The notes under the pieces were generated by a model. It had not been told where the DNA came from, made no database searches, and saw only the letters and a program-made list of their open reading frames with translations. This document shows, in pieces, positions 9,627-17,142 of a stretch of DNA of 64,000 nt. The stretch is from NCBI GenBank assembly GCA_003242885.1, contig QKMZ01000003.1, positions 434,001 to 498,000 on the forward strand, in the 5' to 3' direction. The position numbers and the translations under genes are program-made. Source of the DNA: Candidatus Melainabacteria bacterium (GTDB lineage Bacteria; Cyanobacteriota; Vampirovibrionia; Obscuribacterales; Obscuribacteraceae). Within the stretch, counting starts at the first letter, position 1. Each line of letters begins with the position of its first letter.

Positions 9627-10772
9627 TTAATCTAAATCAGGTTGGTCGTAGTTGCTCAAAGTGTGCAGATTTTTTAATAGAACCTTGCTCGGTATTTTGC
9701 CGAAGATGAAATCACGAATACTGATGAATAACGAATTTCGTGTCATTGAAGCATTCATCGACCTTCGAGATTGAATGACAAAATTCGCTGTGCGTTGCTT
9801 GCGAAGATTTTCGTATTTGCGCAAACCGGCTGCAATTGAAGGAGGCTCTTTCATAGACGCACCAAGGGCGATACTATCTTCCAAAGCCTGGCAACCACCT
9901 TGACCCATATATGGCACCATTGGATGAGCAGCATCACCAAGCAACGTAATCGCGCCATGCCCCCAATTATAGGTTGGTTTGCGATCGTAGAGATCGTGGG
10001 TTAAAAGCGCCTCTTCTGGAGTTGCATTGATCAATTGTGGAACTGGCGTAGTCCAGTTCTGAAATCGTTCCAAAACATCTCTCTTCTTAGTTCTACCCTG
10101 GGCGCCCTTCTTGTCGGCAACAGCGCCAAACCAATACACACGCCCTTGCCCAATGTGCATAGCACCAAACTGCAAACCGGCACCAAAAATTAGCAATCCA
10201 CTTTCGGCAGGCAATCCTTCGAATTCACCAGTCACCACACCACGCCAGGCAAAGCAATTTGCGTACTGAGGATCGCCATCTTTGAGGTACTGGCGACGCA
10301 CGACTGAATGCAATCCATCCGCGCCGACAAGCAAGTCAGCACTTGCAAATGATCCACCAGGAAAGTGCGCAGTGACTCTTCCATTGTCTTCAAAACTCGT
10401 CAAGGGCATACCGAGATGGATTTTCTCACGACCCAACTTATCAGCTAAAGCGTGCTGCAGATCAGCGCGGTGGATCGCAATTGACTCCTTGTCCAATCCG
10501 ACATCCATCAAATCCATTTCCACAAGGGTTTCCCCCTTCGAGGTCATGTACTTGCCATGCCTTCCAAAGCTTCCAGCCGCAGCCACAGCGTCGTACACAC
10601 CTAGTTTCTTCAGCGCATTAATCGCATTGGGGTAGAGAACGATGCCGGCACCAACCTCTTTCAGTTCTGGCGCTCGCTCGTACACTTCGACTTTGTAGCC
10701 TACTCGGGTCAGTGCAATTGCAGCGGAAAGCCCGCCCAAACCGGCACCAATCACAATTGCAGTCCGCGCCAT
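9627..10772 (-). CDS. FAD-dependent aromatic-ring/polyene monooxygenase
   Basis: A class A flavoprotein monooxygenase of the salicylate hydroxylase/zeaxanthin epoxidase-like group. The Rossmann FAD motif IGAGLGGLSAA is at residues 8-18, a DG motif (VGADGLHSVVR) lies mid-protein, and the GD motif LLGDAAHPMVPYMGQGG is near residue 275. It would hydroxylate or epoxidise an aromatic or polyene substrate using NAD(P)H and O2; substrate unknown. The frame opens at a TTG (10835), but the ATG at 10772 places the dinucleotide-binding motif at the usual distance from the N-terminus, so I chose it although its Shine-Dalgarno is weak. Divergent from the TldD-like gene. Confidence 0.88.
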   Translation of the reverse strand: MARTAIVIGAGLGGLSAAIALTRVGYKVEVYERAPELKEVGAGIVLYPNAINALKKLGVYDAVAAAGSFGRHGKYMTSKGETLVEMDLMDVGLDKESIAIHRADLQHALADKLGREKIHLGMPLTSFEDNGRVTAHFPGGSFASADLLVGADGLHSVVRRQYLKDGDPQYANCFAWRGVVTGEFEGLPAESGLLIFGAGLQFGAMHIGQGRVYWFGAVADKKGAQGRTKKRDVLERFQNWTTPVPQLINATPEEALLTHDLYDRKPTYNWGHGAITLLGDAAHPMVPYMGQGGCQALEDSIALGASMKEPPSIAAGLRKYENLRKQRTANFVIQSRRSMNASMTRNSLFISIRDFIFGKIPSKVLLKNLHTLSNYDQPDLD

Positions 10773-10897
10773 TGAACTTAACCACTGTTGCAAGAGCCAC
10801 TCCGCATCATTTCTACCATGAGAAAAGAGATTCAAGTAGGGTTTTTCGTTATGTCTTTAGTGGTAGTAACCATTTATAGAACCTAACAGAGGCGTAA

Positions 10898-12820
10898 ATG
10901 AACGGAATCTTTCGCGCGCGCACCAGCCTATCTTTGACGCTAGCAACATTGGCTATTTCGTTGAGTTTGGCAGCTTACGGGGCCCCCCAAAAACAATCAA
11001 AGCAACCGAATTCACAAGCGACGGACAAGCAGCCCGCTGAAAAGCAAACGCCCGCCAAGGCGCCGAAAGAGAAAGCGCAAAACGCCAAATCGGCACATTC
11101 CAAAGCTTCGAATTCTCACTCGATGAGCGGCAAAGGTGACGCCCATATCGTTCTCCACGCGATGCGCAAAGAGCTGGACCGTTCATTTAGCAAACTGAAA
11201 AATGCCGGCAACGCCCCCCTTTACTTTTTAGCCTACAGGATTTATGACACCGAAACCCTTGATATCAAAGGCACGTTCGGCGGATTGCTCGGTACAAACA
11301 GACCGCAAAAGACTCGAGTCGTAGACATAGACTTGCGCGTCGGCTCGCCCGAGCGTGATAGCAGTCACCCTGTTCGCGGTGGCGGTTTTGATATCGGCAG
11401 CATGTTTTCCGGCAGCGGTTCGATGTTCAAATTTACGCCGATGGAAGATAACGAAGATGCTCTGCGCGTTGCACTTTGGGCCCTCACAGATACTGAGTTC
11501 AAGTCCGCCCAAAAGAAATACATGATGGTGCTGGCAAATAAGGACGTGAAGGTTGAAGAAGAAGACAATTCGGCTGACTTCTCCCTGGAAACTCCGCAGA
11601 AAGAATTCAAAATGAGCGAGTCGCTCAACGTTGATAAGAAGGCCTGGGAGGATCGCATCCGGCGTTTGTCAAAAATCTATCGCTCATATCCGGGCATCGA
11701 AGATGCAAATGTTGAGTTCACTGCCACCAAAACAACACGCTACCTTGTCACAAGCGAAGGAACAGAGATACAGGATGAGCGCATTCAGTATCGAGTGTTC
11801 ACAACTGCAAAGACGGTAGCAGCCGATGGAATGCGGCTTGCCCTCTACGATGGCGTGGAAGCTCCCACTTTGGTCGACGTGCCGGACGAAGCTCACTTGG
11901 AAAAAATGGTGAGTGATGTCGCGAAAGATTTAGTTGCGTTGCGCACGGCACCTGTAGCGGAGCCATATGTTGGTCCGGCAATTTTGAAAGCAAAAGCATC
12001 GGGTGTTTTCTTCCACGAAACATTCGGTCATCGCATTGAAGGACACAGACAAAAAAGCGAAGACGAAGGCCGAACATTTGCCAAGAAAGTAGGTCAGCAA
12101 ATTATGCCGGAGTTCGTTACTGTAAGCGACGATCCGACGAGGGTTAGATTTGGTGCCAAAGCGTTGAACGGGCATTACAAATATGACGACGAGGGTGTTC
12201 TAGGCACCAAGGTTACCTTGGTCGATAAAGGCGTTTTGAAAACGTTTTTGATGGGTCGTTCGCCAATTAAAGATTTCACCACATCGAATGGACATGGACG
12301 TTGTTCGCCAGGTCGTGATCCGGTGGCGCGCCAAGCCAATCTCATTATTGACAGCGCAAAGCGCGTTCCCTATCCCAAACTGCGTGAAATGTTAATTGAA
12401 GAAGTCAAAAAGCAAGGCAAGCCTTACGGATTGATTTTCGATGAAATTGCCGGTGGCTTCACAATGACTCAGTCTGTTTTGCCGCAGGTCTACAAACTCC
12501 TGCCATTGCGAGTCTGGAAAGTGTTTCCTGATGGAAAACCCGATCAGCTAATGCGAGGGGCAGATCTGGTGGGAACACCTTTAGCATCTCTCGAACGCAT
12601 CATGTGTGGTGCCGACGATGATGACACGTTTAATGGAACATGCGGTGCTGAGTCTGGATGGGTTCCAGTATCTGCGACATCGCCGAGTTTGCTTGTTGGA
12701 ACAATCGAAGTAGAGCGCCAACACAAAGCTCAAGATAAGCCCCCACTGCTGCCGTCTCCGATGTCAGAGCCGGATCAAAATAGCAAGGCAGAATCTTCAG
12801 AGAAAGGAACAGCGAAATGA
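10898..12820 (+). CDS. Exported TldD-like metalloprotease (catalytic subunit)
   Basis: Member of the TldD/PmbA (U62) family. The metal-binding motif HETFGH (HExxxH, first His near residue 373) is intact, with the usual following glycine-rich core and a CSPGRDP stretch. Unlike cytosolic E. coli TldD, this protein begins with a signal peptide (hydrophobic LTLATLAISLSLAA, residues about 12-28) and a Lys/Gln/Ala-rich linker to about residue 75, so it is probably periplasmic or surface-bound. AGAGG five nt before the ATG is a good ribosome site. It overlaps the next paralogue by ATGA, as expected for a heterodimeric TldD/TldE enzyme. Confidence 0.9.
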   Translation: MNGIFRARTSLSLTLATLAISLSLAAYGAPQKQSKQPNSQATDKQPAEKQTPAKAPKEKAQNAKSAHSKASNSHSMSGKGDAHIVLHAMRKELDRSFSKLKNAGNAPLYFLAYRIYDTETLDIKGTFGGLLGTNRPQKTRVVDIDLRVGSPERDSSHPVRGGGFDIGSMFSGSGSMFKFTPMEDNEDALRVALWALTDTEFKSAQKKYMMVLANKDVKVEEEDNSADFSLETPQKEFKMSESLNVDKKAWEDRIRRLSKIYRSYPGIEDANVEFTATKTTRYLVTSEGTEIQDERIQYRVFTTAKTVAADGMRLALYDGVEAPTLVDVPDEAHLEKMVSDVAKDLVALRTAPVAEPYVGPAILKAKASGVFFHETFGHRIEGHRQKSEDEGRTFAKKVGQQIMPEFVTVSDDPTRVRFGAKALNGHYKYDDEGVLGTKVTLVDKGVLKTFLMGRSPIKDFTTSNGHGRCSPGRDPVARQANLIIDSAKRVPYPKLREMLIEEVKKQGKPYGLIFDEIAGGFTMTQSVLPQVYKLLPLRVWKVFPDGKPDQLMRGADLVGTPLASLERIMCGADDDDTFNGTCGAESGWVPVSATSPSLLVGTIEVERQHKAQDKPPLLPSPMSEPDQNSKAESSEKGTAK

Positions 12821-14595
12821 AAAACTTCAAAAGCAAAACCGTTCCGGTTGCAATCCTTTCAATGTTACTTTCGACATATATGAGCCCTGCGCCTTCGAAT
12901 AGCGCGCTTGCGCAAGACGACGTCATATTCAAAGCGATGAAAGACGAAATGGACCGCTCAATGAAAGAGCTCAAAATTAAGGGTCACGAAGCACCTTATT
13001 TCATTTCTTACACTGTAAAGGATAAGGACCTCGTGAGAATTGCAGGCTCGTTCGGTGCCATCGATACAAAAAATATTGAGCACGATCGAGACCTGAACGT
13101 CGAACTGAGAGTCGGCGATTACGACCTCGATAACACAAGATTCTCAGACGGTGGTCTGTTTGGAATGCTGATGGGCGGCAGATTATCACACGGCGAAGAA
13201 ATTACCGTCGACGATGACTACAAGGTTTTACGTCAATCCATTTGGAGCGAAACAGACGACGCATACAAAGGTGCAATTGAAAAGCTGGAAGCAAAGAAAG
13301 CGTTCTTACAGCAGAATAATGTCAAAGATCGCCCTGCAGATTTCTCCAAAGAGAAGTCAACCACATTATTTGAATCTCCTGCCCGTGTGCAGTGCGACGA
13401 GGCGAAATGGAGCAATGTCGTGAGACAACTTTCTGCTGTATACAAGGATTATCCTAAAGTAGATCAGTCATTTGTTATGTTCGGTCTGGACACACTTAAC
13501 CGCTGGTTCGTCAATAGCGAAGGAACAAAGACATTTTCGGCAAGACCGGAGTATGTGCTGATGGTCACGGCATCGGCTCGCGCCGACGATGGGACAGTAG
13601 TTTGCGATAGCGAGGTTTTCGTTGGTCGTACGGAATCTGATTTACCGACAGTTGCCGAGATGGAAAAGAAACTTCGTGCAATGGGGGACCGACTGACGGA
13701 TTCAATTAAGGCCCCCCTTCTCGAAGACTACGAAGGTCCAATTCTCTTTGAAAACGAGGCGGCTGGAGACTTCTTCTCTCAGACAATTGGACAAAACTTT
13801 GGCAATCCCATCGAGCCCCTCGGCGGCGGCATGGCAGCAATGATGGGCAGCGCAAACCCTCTAAAAGAGAAGGTTGGGCAACGCGTTTTGCCAACATTTC
13901 TAACTGTTATAGACGACCCAACAGCAACCGATTTTAAAGGTACGAAACTGTTTGGTGGCATGAATATAGATCACGAAGGGGTGAAGCCACAGAAGCTTAC
14001 GCTTATTGACAAAGGTATTCTCAAAACATTCTGCTCAACGAGAACACCCAGCCGATATGTGAAAGAGAGCAATGGTCACTCCCGCTACGGCAATGCCAGT
14101 ACTACAAATCTATTTGTATCGTCTGAGACCACCATGAGCAAAGATGACTTGTACAAAAAGTTGCGCGAACTCGGGAAACAGGAAGGTCTTAAGTCGGTGC
14201 TAGTTGTAAGGCGTGTGCAAAACCTTTTTACCTCAGTGCTTGATCCCAAATCGATCATCATGGGCATGATGGGCTCAATGCGCAAACACGCCGGCTTTAA
14301 TTTACTTCCGGCATCGTTGGTTTATCAGGTCGATGTTGAAACCGGGGCAGAAACACTCGCGCGTATTACGCCGTTCAACGGCGTAGGTTTGAATACTCTG
14401 CGCGACATCGTTGCAGTTGGCGACAATCCAACTGCATATCCGATCCTTTTACCAACTGTTTCACAGGGAGACGCGCTAAGCATCGTAGCACCATCAGTGC
14501 TTGTTAAAGAGATGGACACGCAAAAGGCTGACAAAAATACGGAGAAAGCACCGATTCTCCCCAATCCATACTTCGAACAGAAGGCCGCAAAGTAA
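12817..14595 (+). CDS. Exported TldE/PmbA-like non-catalytic partner
   Basis: Paralogue of the upstream gene (shared DRSMKELK/DRSFSKLK N-terminal block, VGQRVLPTF, KLFGGMN and late YQVDVETG blocks), but the HExxxH zinc site is replaced by FSQTIGQNFG near residue 318. TldE/PmbA subunits characteristically lack this motif, so it is the likely non-catalytic partner. It too starts with a signal peptide (VPVAILSMLLSTYM, predicted cut after ALA). The start codon overlaps the stop codon of the TldD-like gene, so the two are translationally coupled. It ends 44 nt before a convergent dehydrogenase. Confidence 0.87.
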   Translation: MKNFKSKTVPVAILSMLLSTYMSPAPSNSALAQDDVIFKAMKDEMDRSMKELKIKGHEAPYFISYTVKDKDLVRIAGSFGAIDTKNIEHDRDLNVELRVGDYDLDNTRFSDGGLFGMLMGGRLSHGEEITVDDDYKVLRQSIWSETDDAYKGAIEKLEAKKAFLQQNNVKDRPADFSKEKSTTLFESPARVQCDEAKWSNVVRQLSAVYKDYPKVDQSFVMFGLDTLNRWFVNSEGTKTFSARPEYVLMVTASARADDGTVVCDSEVFVGRTESDLPTVAEMEKKLRAMGDRLTDSIKAPLLEDYEGPILFENEAAGDFFSQTIGQNFGNPIEPLGGGMAAMMGSANPLKEKVGQRVLPTFLTVIDDPTATDFKGTKLFGGMNIDHEGVKPQKLTLIDKGILKTFCSTRTPSRYVKESNGHSRYGNASTTNLFVSSETTMSKDDLYKKLRELGKQEGLKSVLVVRRVQNLFTSVLDPKSIIMGMMGSMRKHAGFNLLPASLVYQVDVETGAETLARITPFNGVGLNTLRDIVAVGDNPTAYPILLPTVSQGDALSIVAPSVLVKEMDTQKADKNTEKAPILPNPYFEQKAAK

Positions 14596-14639
14596 CCCAC
14601 ACTATTGTTTGGCTCTTTCACCGACAAAGGTCGAAACCA

Positions 14640-15551
14640 CTACCGCAAGCCAGCATTTTCCGCCGCAAGTTGTGCAATAGCACAGGGGTCCATGTCGCCC
14701 TTTCCTTGTCCGATAGAACTTAAAAAGGCGTTTTCAATTGCAAACAACAATGGCATCGGAACCTGCGATTCAATTGCCGCTGCTACTGCCAAGCGCGTGT
14801 CTTTCTCTTGCAACTTGACGGTGAATGCACCACCGCCAAATTTCTCGTTTGCAATGATTGCTCCGTACTTTTCATAAATAGGTGATTTGAAGAAATCTTT
14901 TGCCATGATCTCCAAGAACTTATGGTGGTCAGCACCATTTTTTCGGACCAGAGCAAACGCCTCGCCCATGGTTTCAATCATAGAGCTGAGCATGAAATTA
15001 GCTGCAAGTTTTATCGTCGCAGCTTGAACTGGAGTATCTCCAACCACATGAGTAATTCTGCCAATCGCGTCGAATACGGGCTGGCATTTGTCGATTGCAG
15101 ATTTATTTCCTGAAGCCATCACAACTAGCTCTCCACGCTCCGCAACATCAGGACGACCCATTACGGGAGCAGAAATGAATTGTTTTCCTTGAGCTGCGTA
15201 GCCTTGCTCTAGGCGTTTCACAAGCTGAACACCAATGGTGCTCATAGAAACATGTATGCAATTTGGAGATTGATGCATCAACAATCCTTCGATGACATCA
15301 CTTCCATCGCCAGCAGAACCATGCATTCCAAACACCACGCTCTCAACAGCATGATCATCAGATAGCATCGTAATAACAATGTCACCTTGCGCAGCGCCGG
15401 CAGGATCGTGCGAGAACATTGCTCCATCTTCAATTAAAGGATGCGCCTTCGCCTCGGTGCGGTTATAGACAGTGACCTCATGCCCCGCAGCCAAGAGGTG
15501 CGAAGCCATAGCGAAACCCATGCTGCCAAGCCCAATTACACCAACTTCCAT
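14640..15551 (-). CDS. NAD(P)-dependent beta-hydroxyacid dehydrogenase (3-hydroxyisobutyrate dehydrogenase family)
   Basis: The N-terminal Rossmann motif VGVIGLGSMG, the substrate block (APVMGRPDVAERGEL) and the helix with the catalytic Lys in AATIKLAANFML are all present and in order. The family includes 3-hydroxyisobutyrate, tartronate semialdehyde and glyoxylate/succinic semialdehyde reductases; which one this is cannot be read. The frame extends upstream to 15635, but GGGAGG lies at 15556-15561, so translation should begin at the tandem ATGs at 15554/15551. The 3' end of repeat copy 1, a terminator hairpin, lies only about 30 nt upstream of this start. Confidence 0.85.
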   Translation of the reverse strand: MEVGVIGLGSMGFAMASHLLAAGHEVTVYNRTEAKAHPLIEDGAMFSHDPAGAAQGDIVITMLSDDHAVESVVFGMHGSAGDGSDVIEGLLMHQSPNCIHVSMSTIGVQLVKRLEQGYAAQGKQFISAPVMGRPDVAERGELVVMASGNKSAIDKCQPVFDAIGRITHVVGDTPVQAATIKLAANFMLSSMIETMGEAFALVRKNGADHHKFLEIMAKDFFKSPIYEKYGAIIANEKFGGGAFTVKLQEKDTRLAVAAAIESQVPMPLLFAIENAFLSSIGQGKGDMDPCAIAQLAAENAGLR

Positions 15552-15581
15552 CATGCCTCCCAAAAAACGCATACAAACAAA

Positions 15582-15612
15582 AATGTCACCCAGATTACTC
15601 TGCGGTGACATT
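15582..15612 (-). terminator. Intrinsic terminator hairpin at the 3' end of repeat copy 1
   Basis: Read on the minus strand, AATGTCACC pairs with GGTGACATT; inside, after a single bulged G, CAGA pairs with TCTG around a GTAA loop. TTTTTGTTTG follows. Compared with copies 2 and 3 the outer stem differs at several positions on both sides, with pairing kept. Confidence 0.75.
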
Positions 15613-15969
15613 CTTACTACTGCCTGACTGCTCATTGCATATGAGCTCAGTATTTCATCACGCTTCAGTCAGTCCTTCACGTGGTGCGGGCTTCTTGCTA
15701 CGGTTTCCGATCGACGCCGATCTAGTGTTTCCGCAAAGCCCCTCGGCTCAAAGCACTCAACATTTAAGTGACGTGCTCACCGTTTATGCAATTAGTTTAT
15801 CGCGTTTACACATACGTTCAACTACCCCAGAAGACATTTAAAGATCACTTTTTCACTCACCAAAAAAGCACTTCCAGCACAGCGATCGACATACCATTGG
15901 CGTTCACAAGCGCCGGATCAACAGACACGGCAAACGAAACACCGATCGCATATACGGTCAGCCCAAATC
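15582..15969 (-). repeat. Dispersed intergenic element, copy 1 (leader-RNA-like)
   Basis: About 388 nt related along its whole length to copies at 26032-26415 and 27679-28072. Shared blocks include GCACCACGTGAAGGACTGAC, GATCGGCGTCGATCGG and TTGATCCGGCGCTTGT (minus strand). On the minus strand it contains small hairpins, such as GATCG-GCGT-CGATC and an AGCAC/GTGCT pair, and ends in a terminator hairpin. The downstream minus-strand gene is the hydroxyacid dehydrogenase at 14640. Reading frames through it differ between copies, so it is not protein coding. Function unknown; a structured RNA or a non-autonomous mobile element are both possible. Confidence 0.8.
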
Positions 15970-16113
15970 AGACATAGACAAAACCGCAAACTCGATATCG
16001 CAAGCACCCACTGACTTCCCGGGGTTCCCGGATTACAGAAGGAACTTTTGCCACAGGCGCCCAGTCTCGCTGCTGTACGGAAAATTACTGAAAAAATTGG
16101 AGTAACTAGGATC

Positions 16114-16197
16114 ATGGGTAAGGCATTCATTTTGTGGATTTGCGGCGTTCCGACCGGCATTATTGCCCTTCTGTGGTTGTTCGGCTTCTTGCATTAA
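16114..16197 (+). CDS. Small single-span membrane protein, 27 residues
   Basis: An ATG-to-TAA frame encodes a very hydrophobic peptide: charged start (MGK), then AFILWICGVP and TGIIALLWLFGF, ending in LH. GGAG lies 11 nt upstream and TAGGA closer in, so a ribosome site is plausible. It sits between repeat copy 1 and a hairpin at 16344-16376 that could terminate its transcript. It is too short to assign to a family. Alternative: a chance hydrophobic frame. Confidence 0.45.
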   Translation: MGKAFILWICGVPTGIIALLWLFGFLH

Positions 16198-16343
16198 TCT
16201 GGATAATCCGAACCCGCTAGAAAGAGCACTAGTGCAGCTGCACTGAGGCTTTTCTTACGCCGAAAAATGCGTTTGTACATTTTCCATTTTGCGACTGAGT
16301 ATGCGCGCTTGCGCCGAAAGCAGTCCGAAATGAAAGCTAGAGA

Positions 16344-16376
16344 AAATACCGGCCAGCCTACTCTGCGCCGGTATTT
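16344..16376. terminator. Bidirectional terminator hairpin related to the repeat-element hairpins
   Basis: AAATACCGGC pairs with GCCGGTATTT around CAGCCTACTCTGC. T-runs flank both sides (GTATTTTTC on plus, TATTTTCTC on minus). The outer stem and loop belong to the same family as the hairpins in the three repeat copies, but the rest of the repeat is absent here. It probably ends the transcript of the 16114 small gene. Confidence 0.6.
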
Positions 16377-16435
16377 TTCATGTTTACTAAATGGGCATAA
16401 CAAAAACAGGTTGTAGCTTGAGCAGGGATTATTTA

Positions 16436-17140
16436 ATGAAGTGGTTGATCTTAGTGTTGCTTCTTGCCGTGTTTTACTCCGGGAACAATCCAACTTTTGC
16501 GCAAAATTGGAGAACCCCAAATCCCAACCAACCGAATGGATACCGCGCCAGCATGGCAGCCTATCACTATAAAGGCAGTTATAAAGAATCTGCTCAACCC
16601 GAAAATGGCTACCGAGCGACGGAAGCTCGCAGCAAAGTCGGAATGAACTGCTTCGCCCCTCCTTCATCTTCTGAAAGAAGTGAAGGTGAAAGCGGGCGTT
16701 GGGGTTCTGGCAGTGGACGCTGGAGCGGCGCAGAGGGCAACCGTTGGGGTGGTGGTGGCAGCAGTCGCTTTGCTAGTGAACGCTGGGGGGAAACAGCCAA
16801 CGACCGCTGGGGTGCAGCAGAAGGACGATCGGGCTATTCAGAAGGAAGTTATTATCAGAATGGTCCGGCTATGCAGAATCGAAATGAAGAATGGAATGAA
16901 TTCTACAAAAGGCGCTTTGAAGCGACTGAGTATGGCAACAATGCTCAGTCAAACACCCAACAATTCGGCAGTGGGCAAGGTGCATCCTTGGGCACAAACC
17001 TCTCTGGCTATTCACCAGGAGAAAGTTTTGGTGCGCAACAAGCAATGCGAATGGCTGTAGGCGCTAGTGCTGTTCGGCGAATGCTAAGAAACTCCGACGA
17101 AGGCGGATTCAATCGGATTTATAGCAGCAACAACCAGTGA
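16436..17140 (+). CDS. Exported low-complexity protein with RW-rich repeats
   Basis: A signal peptide (MKWLILVLLLAVFYSG, predicted cut after TFA|Q) is followed by a low-complexity mature protein rich in Gly, Ser, Asn and Arg. Residues about 85-140 contain six or so RW/RF units spaced 7-12 residues apart (GRWGSGS, GRWSGAE, NRWGGGG, SRFASE, ERWGETA, DRWGAAE). The C-terminus is polar with an AVRRML segment. No family recognised; a surface or cell-envelope role is guessed from export and composition. AGGGA lies 7 nt before the ATG at 16436, which I chose over the ATG at 16391. Ends 2 nt from the convergent glucan synthase. Confidence 0.7.
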   Translation: MKWLILVLLLAVFYSGNNPTFAQNWRTPNPNQPNGYRASMAAYHYKGSYKESAQPENGYRATEARSKVGMNCFAPPSSSERSEGESGRWGSGSGRWSGAEGNRWGGGGSSRFASERWGETANDRWGAAEGRSGYSEGSYYQNGPAMQNRNEEWNEFYKRRFEATEYGNNAQSNTQQFGSGQGASLGTNLSGYSPGESFGAQQAMRMAVGASAVRRMLRNSDEGGFNRIYSSNNQ

Positions 17141-17142
17141 GA

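Noticed and set aside
16194..16667. 157-residue minus-strand frame
   Set aside because: It spans the terminator hairpin and the 5' part of the exported RW-repeat gene; no motif or ribosome site.
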